Positions 52,358 to 60,382 of a DNA stretch of 64,000 bases are shown in pieces. The notes under the pieces are model-generated. The model saw only the letters and a program-made list of their open reading frames with translations, was not told where the DNA came from and made no database searches. The position numbers and the translations under genes were made by a program. Origin of the DNA: Rhodococcus sp. NBC_00297 (GTDB lineage: Bacteria; Actinomycetota; Actinomycetes; Mycobacteriales; Mycobacteriaceae); the NCBI RefSeq assembly GCF_036173065.1, contig NZ_CP108041.1, positions 2,235,001 through 2,299,000 on the forward strand. The letters are read 5' to 3'. The number at the start of each line of letters is the position of its first letter. Within the stretch, counting starts at the first letter, position 1.

Positions 52358-52903
52358 ATGTTTCTCGGCACTGCTCAGATTTCGCTGGCGGTGCCCGAAA
52401 TGGCTGACGAGTGCGAGCTTTTCGCGCTGTGTAGTGACCCGCGCGAATGGGTGCAGGATCCGGGTTTGCGGCATACGTCTCCTGCTGATACACGCGCCAT
52501 CCTTGGAAGTTGGATCGATCAGTGGAATCGAGACAAACTGGGCACCTGGGTTGTAAGACGGCACACTGAGAGCGTCATTGTCGGGTTCGGGGGTTGTTCG
52601 ATTCGGCAGCATTCGTTCTGGAATTTGGGATACCGATTCCTGCCGTCGGTTCGGGGCTTGGGGTACGCAACGGAGATGTCCTGCGCAGCGGTGGTAGCGG
52701 CGGCGTGCGTTCGGCCCGATCTGCCTGTTGTTGCGTACCTGCGTGAATCGAACGCCGCCTCGGCAAGAGTGGCAGAGAAGGCCGGTCTTGTCCTTGTCGG
52801 GCGTTTCCCCGTCGCCGATGATGCACACCCGGGCGCAGTTCGACTCGTGTACGCGAACAGGCGTCTCGGCGATGACGAACTGCACGCAGTGTTGACAGCT
52901 TGA
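52358..52903 (+). CDS. GNAT family N-acetyltransferase
   Basis: A 181-residue GNAT enzyme. The acetyl-CoA motif is RFLPSVRGLGYATEMSCAAV (R-x-x-G-x-G/A pattern RGLGYA), followed by LRESNAASARVAEKAGLVLVG, which is the standard motif B. Base composition is less GC-rich than the flanking genes, fitting horizontal acquisition with the neighbouring remnant. It may modify a small amine or antibiotic. ATG 52358 is chosen; no clear ribosome site precedes it, so it may be leaderless. Confidence 0.87.
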   Translation: MFLGTAQISLAVPEMADECELFALCSDPREWVQDPGLRHTSPADTRAILGSWIDQWNRDKLGTWVVRRHTESVIVGFGGCSIRQHSFWNLGYRFLPSVRGLGYATEMSCAAVVAAACVRPDLPVVAYLRESNAASARVAEKAGLVLVGRFPVADDAHPGAVRLVYANRRLGDDELHAVLTA

Positions 52904-52932
52904 GGCTGACAGATCCTCGGGTGTCCTCGCCG

Positions 52933-54408
52933 TCAGACGACGGTGCTGGCCTGGTGTCGGTTAGTTTCGCGAATCAGCGGGGACAGCGTCACGGCGACCA
53001 GTGCAAGACCGGCCCCGCAGAGGAAGGCGAGGTGTACTCCGTGGGCGGTGGCGAGGCCGACGTCACTGGCCTTCGCCGTAGATGTCGCCGACCCGATGGA
53101 CATGACCGTTACGAACAGCGCAGTCCCGGCTGCGCCGGAGAATTGCTGAACGGTGCTGATCATGGCGCTGCCGTGCGCGTAGAGGTGGGGAGGTAGCGAG
53201 CCCAGTGCAAATGTCAGCAGGGGTGTGATGGCCAGTCCGAATCCCAGGCATATGGCTGAGTGCGCCGCGACGACCGCGCTGATGTGGGTGAACGGATCGA
53301 ACAATGTTGTCGCGGCGAGTGCGGCGGTGCAGAGCGCCATGCCGGGTAGAACGAGAGGGCGCGGTCCGTAGCGGTCGAACATAGACCCAACAATGGGGGC
53401 AGTCAGACCCATGAGCAGGCCACCGGGCAGCAGGGCTAGACCGGCTTGCAGGACAGTCATGCCGCGAACTGTCTGCAGGTAGATCGGCAGAATGATCAGT
53501 ACACCGAAGAGTGCACTGTTCATGGTCAGGACGAGAACAACGGCAAGTCCGAACGGACGCGAACGGAACGTTCGTAGATCCAATAGCGCGTTGTCGTGTC
53601 GTTGCAGGCGTAGTTGCCTGCGGATGAACACGGGGAGGGCAGTCAATCCCACAGCTGTCGGAATCCACACTGGCACCGCGAGATGCCCGGTGGCCGACTC
53701 TCCGATGCTGCCCAGGCCGAACACCAGTCCACCGAAAGCGAACGCGGACAATGCTACTGAGGGTGCATCGAATTTGACCCGTTTCGTCTCCGTGGCGTTC
53801 TGAACCCAGCGAGCGCCTAGCCCGAGCGTGACGACCGCAATGGGGAGGACTATCAGGAACATCCACCGCCAGTGAAGCGAGGACAGAATGAGGCCGGAGA
53901 CGGTGGGGCCGATGGTGGGTGCGACGGAGATGACGATGGAGATCACTCCCATCATCCGGCCCCGACGCGTCGGCGGTACAAGGTTCAGCACGGTGGTCAT
54001 GAGCAACGGGATCATCATCGCCGTGCCCGCAGCCTGTATGACGCGGCCTGCGAGAAGGACGACGAAGCCCGGTGCCGCAGCCGCGACGAGGGTTCCGGTG
54101 GAAAAGAGGCCCATCGCGGTGAAAAACACGGTGCGCAGGGTGAAGCGTTCGAGAATGTACCCGGTGAGGGGGATGACCACGGCCATGGTGAGCATGAATC
54201 CGGTGGTCAACCATTGCGCGGTACTTGCTGATATGGCCAGGTCGTTCATCAGCCGGGGTATGGCCACGCCCATGATTGTCTCGTTGAGGACGACGACGAA
54301 TGCGGCTGCCACCAACATGGCGATCAACCGCCCACTGTGTCGGCGCTCGGTGTTCATGCTCGCCGGTGTGGGGTGGGGTGGAGTGGGATACGACGACGGT
54401 TCTGTCAT
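52933..54408 (-). CDS. MFS drug:H+ antiporter, DHA2 (EmrB/QacA) type
   Basis: A 491-residue transporter with about 14 helices. Motif signatures: IAMLVAAAFVVVLNETIMGVAIPRL at helix 1 (given as FVVVLNETIMGVAIP), a motif-C GTAMMIPLLMTTVLNLVPPTRRGRMMG region, and ISIVISVAPTIGPTVSGLIL. It should export hydrophobic drugs. ATG 54408 or 54357. It is the last gene of a TetR-reductase-MFS operon. Composition is lower in GC than the chromosomal genes around. Confidence 0.9.
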   Translation of the reverse strand: MTEPSSYPTPPHPTPASMNTERRHSGRLIAMLVAAAFVVVLNETIMGVAIPRLMNDLAISASTAQWLTTGFMLTMAVVIPLTGYILERFTLRTVFFTAMGLFSTGTLVAAAAPGFVVLLAGRVIQAAGTAMMIPLLMTTVLNLVPPTRRGRMMGVISIVISVAPTIGPTVSGLILSSLHWRWMFLIVLPIAVVTLGLGARWVQNATETKRVKFDAPSVALSAFAFGGLVFGLGSIGESATGHLAVPVWIPTAVGLTALPVFIRRQLRLQRHDNALLDLRTFRSRPFGLAVVLVLTMNSALFGVLIILPIYLQTVRGMTVLQAGLALLPGGLLMGLTAPIVGSMFDRYGPRPLVLPGMALCTAALAATTLFDPFTHISAVVAAHSAICLGFGLAITPLLTFALGSLPPHLYAHGSAMISTVQQFSGAAGTALFVTVMSIGSATSTAKASDVGLATAHGVHLAFLCGAGLALVAVTLSPLIRETNRHQASTVV

Positions 54409-54438
54409 GGGATTGTCTCGAGGTCGACTGTGTCTGCC

Positions 54439-54987
54439 TCAGACCTGTGGGACGGTGTAGGTCGTCTGAACGAAACCCTCTGCGAGGGTCGTGGTGCTCA
54501 GGTGCCGTAGTTCAATGTCGTTGTCGAGTGCGCCGAAGAGCGGAAGGCCCGAACCGAGGAGGACGGGCGCGGTGGTGATGGTGACCTGGTCGACGAGACT
54601 CTCTCGGAGGAACGTCTGAATCAGTTGACCGCCGTCGATGTAGACGTTTCGCGCGCCCGCCTCATCGAGATCGCGCACGAGTTCGGTGGTGTTGCGAGTG
54701 ATGATGATGTTCGGGTCGTCGGCGTCGAGCTGCGTACTCAGTACTCGTACGGGGATGCCTTCGTAGGGCCAGAACCCGAAAGTCTGCGTCTTTTGATAGG
54801 TGTTGCGTCCCATCACGATGGTGTCGATTTCGGCGATGAAGGCGTCGTAGCCGGTGTCGCCGGCGCGTTCTCCGCGTTGAATAAGCCAGTCCAGCTCGCC
54901 GTCGGGGCGGGCAATGAACCCGTCGAGGCTGGTAGCGATGAACACCTGCGTACGGAAGGTGCGGTGGAGGTCGGTGGATGCGGCCAT
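54439..54987 (-). CDS. Dihydrofolate reductase family (RibD C-terminal) protein
   Basis: A 182-residue protein with DHFR-like fold: FIATSLDGFIARPDGELDWL at the start, IVMGRNTYQK, and VYIDGGQLIQTFL with LPLFGALD. The RibD_C family reduces pyrimidine or pteridine-like compounds with NADPH; the natural substrate here is unknown. It stands between the TetR regulator (51 bases upstream) and the MFS gene (30 bases downstream), so is co-regulated. Confidence 0.9.
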   Translation of the reverse strand: MAASTDLHRTFRTQVFIATSLDGFIARPDGELDWLIQRGERAGDTGYDAFIAEIDTIVMGRNTYQKTQTFGFWPYEGIPVRVLSTQLDADDPNIIITRNTTELVRDLDEAGARNVYIDGGQLIQTFLRESLVDQVTITTAPVLLGSGLPLFGALDNDIELRHLSTTTLAEGFVQTTYTVPQV

Positions 54988-55038
54988 GAGGAGGCTCCTG
55001 TCGGGGGTCAGTTGATGGACAACGAGGACCGAAGAAGG

Positions 55039-55635
55039 TCAGGGAGTGGGGGTTCTATGGGGGGCCAGTACCTGCTCGAGCGCAGAGTGCAGACGCTCGG
55101 TGAGAGGTCCGCGCTGTTCGATGGCCCAGATGACGCCCGCGCCGGCGATCACTGATTGGATTGTTGCCGTCAGGTTCTCGACGTCGGTTCCTTCCAACAG
55201 ATCTCCTGTGTCGACGCCCGCATGAAGCAGATCGTCGATGAGGGTGCGCTGCGAACGGTGATTCTCCTGCGTCAGTCCCAGGAATTGCGCGTCGGCAAGA
55301 TCGGCGCACAAGAAGGCCAGGTGGTTGGCGTACTGCTGAGGTGTAGTGGAGGAGTCCCAGGCACCGACCAGAAGCTCGATGAGCACGTCAAGGGAACGTC
55401 GCTGATCACGTTGTGCCTGTTCGCGTAGATCGGCCGAACGCTGCCCGGTGTATTCGGCCAGGGCCAAGATCAAGCCGCGCTTCGATCCGAACCGCTGTAC
55501 CAAGGTTCCCGGCACTATGCCGGCCTCCTCTGCGACCGAGGCCAAACTCATCGATCCGGGACCAGTCCGTCCCATGACGCGAATCATTGCCTCGAAAATC
55601 TGGGTGTTGTCGATGGATCTGGGCCGCCCAGCCAT
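55039..55635 (-). CDS. TetR/AcrR family regulator of the efflux operon
   Basis: A 198-residue repressor. HTH of about residues 12-55: MGRTGPGSMSLASVAEEAG, IVPGTLVQRFGSKRGLILALAEY. The C-terminal ligand domain is TetR_C-like and ends AIEQRGPLTERLHSALEQVL. It probably represses its own operon with the reductase and MFS genes by binding the palindrome at 55645-55668, 10 bases before its start. Inducer unknown. ATG 55635 follows AAGGAGTGAC. Confidence 0.9.
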   Translation of the reverse strand: MAGRPRSIDNTQIFEAMIRVMGRTGPGSMSLASVAEEAGIVPGTLVQRFGSKRGLILALAEYTGQRSADLREQAQRDQRRSLDVLIELLVGAWDSSTTPQQYANHLAFLCADLADAQFLGLTQENHRSQRTLIDDLLHAGVDTGDLLEGTDVENLTATIQSVIAGAGVIWAIEQRGPLTERLHSALEQVLAPHRTPTP

Positions 55636-55644
55636 GTCACTCCT

Positions 55645-55668
55645 TAATAAATGAACGTGTAGTTATTA
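55645..55668. promoter_or_regulatory. AT-rich palindromic TetR operator
   Basis: A 24-base palindrome in which TAATAA pairs with TTATTA, with ACGT at the centre; 9 of 12 half-site positions are symmetric. It lies just upstream of the TetR gene and overlaps its likely promoter, so the regulator probably represses its own operon. Bases 55669-56141 downstream hold no gene that I could support. Confidence 0.65.
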
Positions 55669-56141
55669 TTAGCGACCGATCAACCTCATCGCAAGTCGGT
55701 TGCGCTAGGCAGCTCGAGGCGCAGTCGCTCACTGTGTGCAAAGCAGTCGTCGACGATGCCGTCGGCTCCTGAACCTCCACGCTTGACCGTCACGCTCACC
55801 TGGGAGTGCATCTATGAACGGACTGCCGCCGAACTGCTGCACTGCTCCGGGTCCGGCCTTGTACCCGGCGAGCATCAGCTCCACCGGATCACCGGCGATG
55901 GCAACGGACTCCATACCGGGTCGCTGGTCGTCGAGGGCGGCGGGGCTAATTGAACCGGCCCGATGCCCGACTCCTGCTCGATCTGCGCGCCAAGGACGGA
56001 GGGAGAAAATTCGCGGCACTTCGCCGCCGAGAGCAGCAGCCACCGAACGACGACTCACGGGAACGCGACAACAACGATGCGGCCGTGTTTTCAGCCACGA
56101 TCGCCGGGTATGCGGGGCTCACGCAGACCCGAGGAGTGCAC

Positions 56142-56693
56142 GTGAGCATCGTCGAAACAGCGCGGAACGCAGTGAAGGCGGCGGCCGAGACCGCCCTGAG
56201 CAACCCGGCCGTCCAGAAGGTGACCGGTCGCGGTGAGGCGGAGCCGGCAGGGCCCGTGACGCTGACGATCTCGGTCGACTTCCCTACGGCTCGCGAGTTG
56301 TGGCTGGACACCGAGCGGTTGTCGTCCGTCCTCGGTGACGTTGCCACGGTCTCTCCCGGTGAGGGCGACGTCGTGGTGTGGACGCTCGACAGCGGGTCGG
56401 ACGACAGTGGGTCCGGCAACGACCCGAGCGTCGACACCACCCGCTCCGAGGACGGGAACACCGTGCGCTTCGCCCGAGCAGACGGAGGCACCGACCTCGC
56501 CGTCGTCCGGTTCGCCGAAGCCCCCCTCGACCTGGGCACCGAGGTGACGCTCGAGCTGGCCCTCCCCGTAGTTCCCGACGTCGCGGCACGGGTCGCGGCC
56601 TTCAAGGTGCTCTATCGAGCCCGAGCCCTGCTGCAGACCGGCGAGATACCCACGCTGGTTCCCACCCCGGCCGCCCGACCGGGCGAGAAGTAG
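56142..56693 (+). CDS. SRPBCC-like hypothetical protein
   Basis: A 183-residue protein with a START/polyketide-cyclase look: VTLTISVDFPTARELWLD, VVVWTLDSGSDDSG and VTLELALPVVPDVAARVAAFKVL. The N-terminal helix (NAVKAAAETALSNPAVQKV) is amphipathic. GTG 56142 is chosen after GAGGAGTGCAC; earlier frame is unconvincing. It lies 9 bases upstream of the alcohol dehydrogenase, suggesting an operon. Ligand unknown. Confidence 0.65.
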   Translation: MSIVETARNAVKAAAETALSNPAVQKVTGRGEAEPAGPVTLTISVDFPTARELWLDTERLSSVLGDVATVSPGEGDVVVWTLDSGSDDSGSGNDPSVDTTRSEDGNTVRFARADGGTDLAVVRFAEAPLDLGTEVTLELALPVVPDVAARVAAFKVLYRARALLQTGEIPTLVPTPAARPGEK

Positions 56694-56702
56694 GAGACCG
56701 AC

Positions 56703-57872
56703 GTGCGCGCACTCTGCTGGACCGGCGTGAACACCCTGTCCGTCGAGACCGTGGACGATCCTGTGATCGTCAATCCCCACGACGCCGTTCTGGAGGTGTC
56801 GGTGACGACGACGTGCGGGTCCGACCTGCACTTTCTGAGCGGCTACCTCCCCGGCATGCGGGAGGGCGACGTCATCGGCCACGAGTTCATGGGCCGGGTG
56901 GTCGAGGTCGGCGCGGAGGTGACGGCCACGAGTGTGGGATCCCGCGTGGTGGTGCCGTCGTTCATCGCGTGCAACAACTGCTGGTATTGCGACCACGAGC
57001 AGTACTCACTGTGCGACACCACCAACCCGAACGCGGATCTGCAGCGACCGATCATGGGCTATCCCACCGGCGGCATCTACGGCTACACGCATCCGTTCGG
57101 CGGCTACCAGGGGTCGCACGCGCAGTACATTCGCGTGCCGTTCGCCGATCAGAACTGCTTCGCCGTTCCCGACGGCGTGACCGACGAGCAGGCGCTGTTC
57201 GCCTCGGACGCGATTCCCACCGGGTACATGGGTGCGGACTTCTGCTCGATCACCGGCGGGGAGACGATTGCCGTGTGGGGAGCGGGAGGCGTCGGCCTGA
57301 TGGCGGCGCGCAGTGCACAGCTGATGGGGGCCGGCCGCGTGATCGTCGTCGACCGGATCCCGGAGCGACTGGCCATGGCGCGCGACGAGATCGGTGCCGA
57401 GACCGTCGACTACACCGCCTCGGACAGCGTCACCGACGAGATCCGCGAGATGACCGGCGGCCGCGGGCCCGACGCGGTGATCGAGGCCGTCGGCATGGAG
57501 GGCCACGGCACCGGTGTCGGCCAGATCTACGACAAGGCGAAGCAGGCGCTGCGCCTCGAGAGCGACCGCGCGACGGCGCTGCGGGAGGCGATCAGGACGG
57601 TCCGCAAGGGCGGCGTCGTCTCGGTGCTCGGCGTCTACGGTGTCACCGACAAGTTTCCCATGGGTCTGGTCATGAACAAGGGCCTCACGCTGCGCTCCGC
57701 ACAGCAGCACGGACAGCGGTACGTCCCGCGTCTTCTGGACCACCTGCAGTCCGGCGAGCTGGACCCGACATTCCTGATCACGCACGACATGTCGCTCGAG
57801 GAATCACCTGCGGGGTACGCGATCTTCAAGGAGAAGGCGGACAACTGCGTCCGGGCGATCTTCCGGCCGTGA
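56703..57872 (+). CDS. Zinc-dependent alcohol dehydrogenase (formaldehyde-dehydrogenase-like)
   Basis: A 389-residue MDR enzyme. Catalytic zinc ligands in TTCGSDLHF and GHEFMG; structural zinc cysteines in CNNCWYCDHEQYSLC. The nucleotide site is VWGAGGVGLMAARSAQLMGAG with VIVVDRIPER, the acidic end of which indicates NAD+. The insertion GYTHPFGGYQGSHAQYIRVP and long middle part are typical of the glutathione-independent formaldehyde dehydrogenase group. GTG 56703. Confidence 0.92.
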   Translation: MRALCWTGVNTLSVETVDDPVIVNPHDAVLEVSVTTTCGSDLHFLSGYLPGMREGDVIGHEFMGRVVEVGAEVTATSVGSRVVVPSFIACNNCWYCDHEQYSLCDTTNPNADLQRPIMGYPTGGIYGYTHPFGGYQGSHAQYIRVPFADQNCFAVPDGVTDEQALFASDAIPTGYMGADFCSITGGETIAVWGAGGVGLMAARSAQLMGAGRVIVVDRIPERLAMARDEIGAETVDYTASDSVTDEIREMTGGRGPDAVIEAVGMEGHGTGVGQIYDKAKQALRLESDRATALREAIRTVRKGGVVSVLGVYGVTDKFPMGLVMNKGLTLRSAQQHGQRYVPRLLDHLQSGELDPTFLITHDMSLEESPAGYAIFKEKADNCVRAIFRP

Positions 57873-57891
57873 CCGGTGGCATCATGCGAGA

Positions 57892-58695
57892 GTGACGCGT
57901 GACGTATCTGCCCACCTCGACGTGACCGTCGTCGACCCCAGCAACCTCGAGTTCCAGATCGCGGTCGCCGAACTACCGGGGACGACGGTCACCGAGTCGC
58001 TGTCGTTCCGGCTCGACGGCGAGGAGATCACGCCCACGGTGATCCGCGCGGAGACCGGCGGGCGCATCCACCGATTCGATTGTGGGCGTGGGCAACTCGT
58101 CGTCGACTACCGCGCCCGCGTGGAAGGCGAGGCGGATCCCGCCCCGGTGGTCGAGCGGGACCTGTCGGTCTACCTGCGGCCGAGCCGCTACAGCGAGTCG
58201 GACAAGTTCCTGGGCTTCGCCGAGACCGAGTTCGGGCGCTACACCTCCGACGCCGACGTGCTCGAGCGCGTCTCCGCCTGGGTCGGCCGCCGTCTGCGCT
58301 ACGTTCCCGGCAGCAGTGACCCCATCGACGGCGCCACCGACACCCTCCTCGCGGGTAGCGGAGTCTGCCGCGACTACACGCATCTCGTCGTCGCGTTGCT
58401 GCGGGCGATGACGGTGCCGGCCCGCCTCGTCGCGGTCTACGCGCCCGGCTGCGACCCGATGGACTTCCACGCGGTCGCGGAGGCCTACGTCGACGGCGTC
58501 TGGCGCGTCGTCGACGCGACGCGGCTGGCCCCACGGCAGAGCCTCGTGCGCATCGCCACCGGGCGGGACGCGTCCGACACCGCGTTCCTCGACAACCACG
58601 ACGGGTACATCGTTCTGGACCGCATGCAGGTCATGGCCACGGTGGACGGGATGCTCCCCTACGACGACGTCCACGAACTCGTGTCCATGCGCTGA
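57892..58695 (+). CDS. Transglutaminase-like domain protein
   Basis: A 267-residue protein of the bacterial transglutaminase-like type: an N-terminal beta-rich domain, then the Cys-His-Asp core with GVCRDYTHLVVALLRAM (Cys), DFHAVAEAYVDGVWRVVDAT (His, Asp). Such proteins are peptidases or amidases more than cross-linkers. It is 19 bases after the dehydrogenase and 2 bases before the GNAT gene. GTG 57892. Confidence 0.9.
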   Translation: MTRDVSAHLDVTVVDPSNLEFQIAVAELPGTTVTESLSFRLDGEEITPTVIRAETGGRIHRFDCGRGQLVVDYRARVEGEADPAPVVERDLSVYLRPSRYSESDKFLGFAETEFGRYTSDADVLERVSAWVGRRLRYVPGSSDPIDGATDTLLAGSGVCRDYTHLVVALLRAMTVPARLVAVYAPGCDPMDFHAVAEAYVDGVWRVVDATRLAPRQSLVRIATGRDASDTAFLDNHDGYIVLDRMQVMATVDGMLPYDDVHELVSMR

Positions 58696-58697
58696 TC

Positions 58698-59237
58698 GTG
58701 ATCACCTTCCGGCGGGTCACCGAGGACGACTTCCCGCTGCTCGCGCGCTGGTTGTCTCACCCGCACGTGGCGCGGTGGTGGAACCACGAGGTCACCGCCG
58801 AGGCCGTCGCCCGCGACTTCGGAGCGTCCGCCCGCGGCGAGGAGCCGTCCGAGGACGTGCTGGCTCTCGACGACGGAACCCCCGTCGGCCTGCTCCAGCG
58901 CGCCCGGTGGCACGACTACCCGGAGTACGTCGACGAGCTGGCGCCGTTCTGGGCGGTGCCCGCGGAGGCCGTCACCATCGACTACCTCATCGGCGAGGCG
59001 CACCTCGTTGGGCACGGCCTCGGCACCCGCGTGCTGATCGAGTTCACGGCCGACACGTGGCGGCGGTACCCGAGCGCGACGTGCGTCGTCGTGCCGGTGG
59101 CCACGGGCAACGTGGCGTCGTGGCGGGCGCTCGAGAAGGCCGGGTACCGACGTGTCGCCGAGGCCCACCTCACCCCGGACAATCCGATCGACCCCACCGA
59201 CCACGTGGTGATGGCGATCGACCGCCCGGCTCGATGA
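58698..59237 (+). CDS. GNAT family N-acetyltransferase, AAC(6')-like
   Basis: A 179-residue GNAT domain. ITFRRVTEDDFPLLARWLSHPHVARWW at the start (recognised as the RRVTEDDFPLLARWL helix), YLIGEAHLVGHGLGTRVLIEF as motif A with H-G-L-G-T, and VATGNVASWRALEKAGYRRV as motif B. It resembles the aminoglycoside 6'-N-acetyltransferase/RimJ-type group; resistance is not implied. GTG 58698 is 2 bases after the transglutaminase stop. Confidence 0.88.
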   Translation: MITFRRVTEDDFPLLARWLSHPHVARWWNHEVTAEAVARDFGASARGEEPSEDVLALDDGTPVGLLQRARWHDYPEYVDELAPFWAVPAEAVTIDYLIGEAHLVGHGLGTRVLIEFTADTWRRYPSATCVVVPVATGNVASWRALEKAGYRRVAEAHLTPDNPIDPTDHVVMAIDRPAR

Positions 59238-59259
59238 CGAGGGCCTAGTCTCCTCGGTC

Positions 59260-59658
59260 ATGGAGCATCCTGTGCGATTCCGCGACGACGATCCGTTGTT
59301 GGCCACGGTGCGGGAGCGAGCCCTGCGCCTGCCGGGCGCCACCGAGAAGGTCTCCCACGGCCGCCCCAACTTCCGCACCACGAAGGTCTTCGCGATCTAC
59401 GGCGCCACGGTGAAGGGGGATCACCCCTCCACCCGCTGGGATCGGTCGCTGCAGGTCCTGCCCGACACCGACGAGCGAGCGGCGCTGCTGGACGACGAGC
59501 GATTCTTCGAGCCCGCGTACACCGCGGCGAGCGGCTGGGTGGGACTCGACCTGACGATCGGGACCCCCGACTGGACCGAGGTCGACGAACTGCTCGACAT
59601 GTCGTTCCGGCGGACGGCGCCGGCACGGCTGGTGGCAGAACTCGGAACGCTCTCGTGA
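59260..59658 (+). CDS. MmcQ/YjbR family protein
   Basis: A 132-residue YjbR-fold protein. Motifs: EKVSHGRPNFRTTKVFAIYG, a WDRSLQVLPDTDERAALLDD loop and a C-terminal GWVGLDLTIGTPDWTEVDELLDMSF. Fold resembles a DNA-binding double-wing domain, but function is unknown. ATG 59260. Confidence 0.9.
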   Translation: MEHPVRFRDDDPLLATVRERALRLPGATEKVSHGRPNFRTTKVFAIYGATVKGDHPSTRWDRSLQVLPDTDERAALLDDERFFEPAYTAASGWVGLDLTIGTPDWTEVDELLDMSFRRTAPARLVAELGTLS

Positions 59659-59677
59659 CCGTGAGACAGTGGCCGCT

Positions 59678-60295
59678 GTGCAACTGCTGCTGATCCGCCA
59701 CGCTCTCCCGCTGCGTTCCGACGCGGATGCCGATCCCGCCCTCGCGCCGCTGGGACTCGAGCAGGCCGCGCGCGTGCCCGACGGGCTGCGCGCCCATCGG
59801 CTCGCGCGCATCGTCAGCAGTCCACAACTGCGCGCCCGGCAGACCGCGGAACCGCTCGCCGCGGACACCGGACTCCCGGTGGACGTGCTCGACGGTCTGG
59901 CCGAGTACGACCGCGACTTCCCGGGTTACCTCCCCATCGAGGAGGCGCGCGAGAAGTTCCCCGCCGAGTTCAAGCGCATCAAGGCCGGGCATCTGCCGAG
60001 CGCGGTGGACGCCGACGCCTTCCGCCGACGGGTGTTCGACGACATCGCCTCGGTGGTGCGGGACGCGGAGCCGGAGGACACGGTCGCGGTCTTCGCCCAC
60101 GGCGGGGTGATCAACGTCCACCTGCAGGATCTGCTCGGCACCGCCATGCCTCTGACCTTCCCGATCGACTACGTCTCGGTCACGCGAATACTGTTCTCGC
60201 GCAGCGGCAGACGTACGGTAGCGTCGGTGAACGAGACGCAGCACGTGTGGGATCTGCTCCCCCGGAACCGCGCACGATCCTCACCGACTTCTTAA
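59678..60295 (+). CDS. Histidine phosphatase family protein
   Basis: A 205-residue phosphoglycerate-mutase-type phosphatase: LLLIRHALPLRSDADADP (catalytic RH), SSPQLRARQTAEPLA, and FAHGGVINVHL with the second His. The RHA variant of RHG is present. GTG 59678 is preferred over GTG 59669 since family members start near this point. It lies 19 bases after the YjbR gene. Confidence 0.9.
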   Translation: MQLLLIRHALPLRSDADADPALAPLGLEQAARVPDGLRAHRLARIVSSPQLRARQTAEPLAADTGLPVDVLDGLAEYDRDFPGYLPIEEAREKFPAEFKRIKAGHLPSAVDADAFRRRVFDDIASVVRDAEPEDTVAVFAHGGVINVHLQDLLGTAMPLTFPIDYVSVTRILFSRSGRRTVASVNETQHVWDLLPRNRARSSPTS

Positions 60296-60382
60296 TCGCG
60301 CAGGTCACCGGGCATTACGGGCACGATCGGTGCTCGGCACGGTCCGTCGAGCGCGTCGGCACCGGTTAGCCTGAGCAGTATC

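Noticed and set aside
55729..56058. A 109-residue minus-strand frame between the TetR gene and the SRPBCC-like gene
   Set aside because: No start context, no recognised domain, and it is flanked by the basic low-complexity composition of noise. It might be a remnant gene, but this cannot be supported from the sequence.
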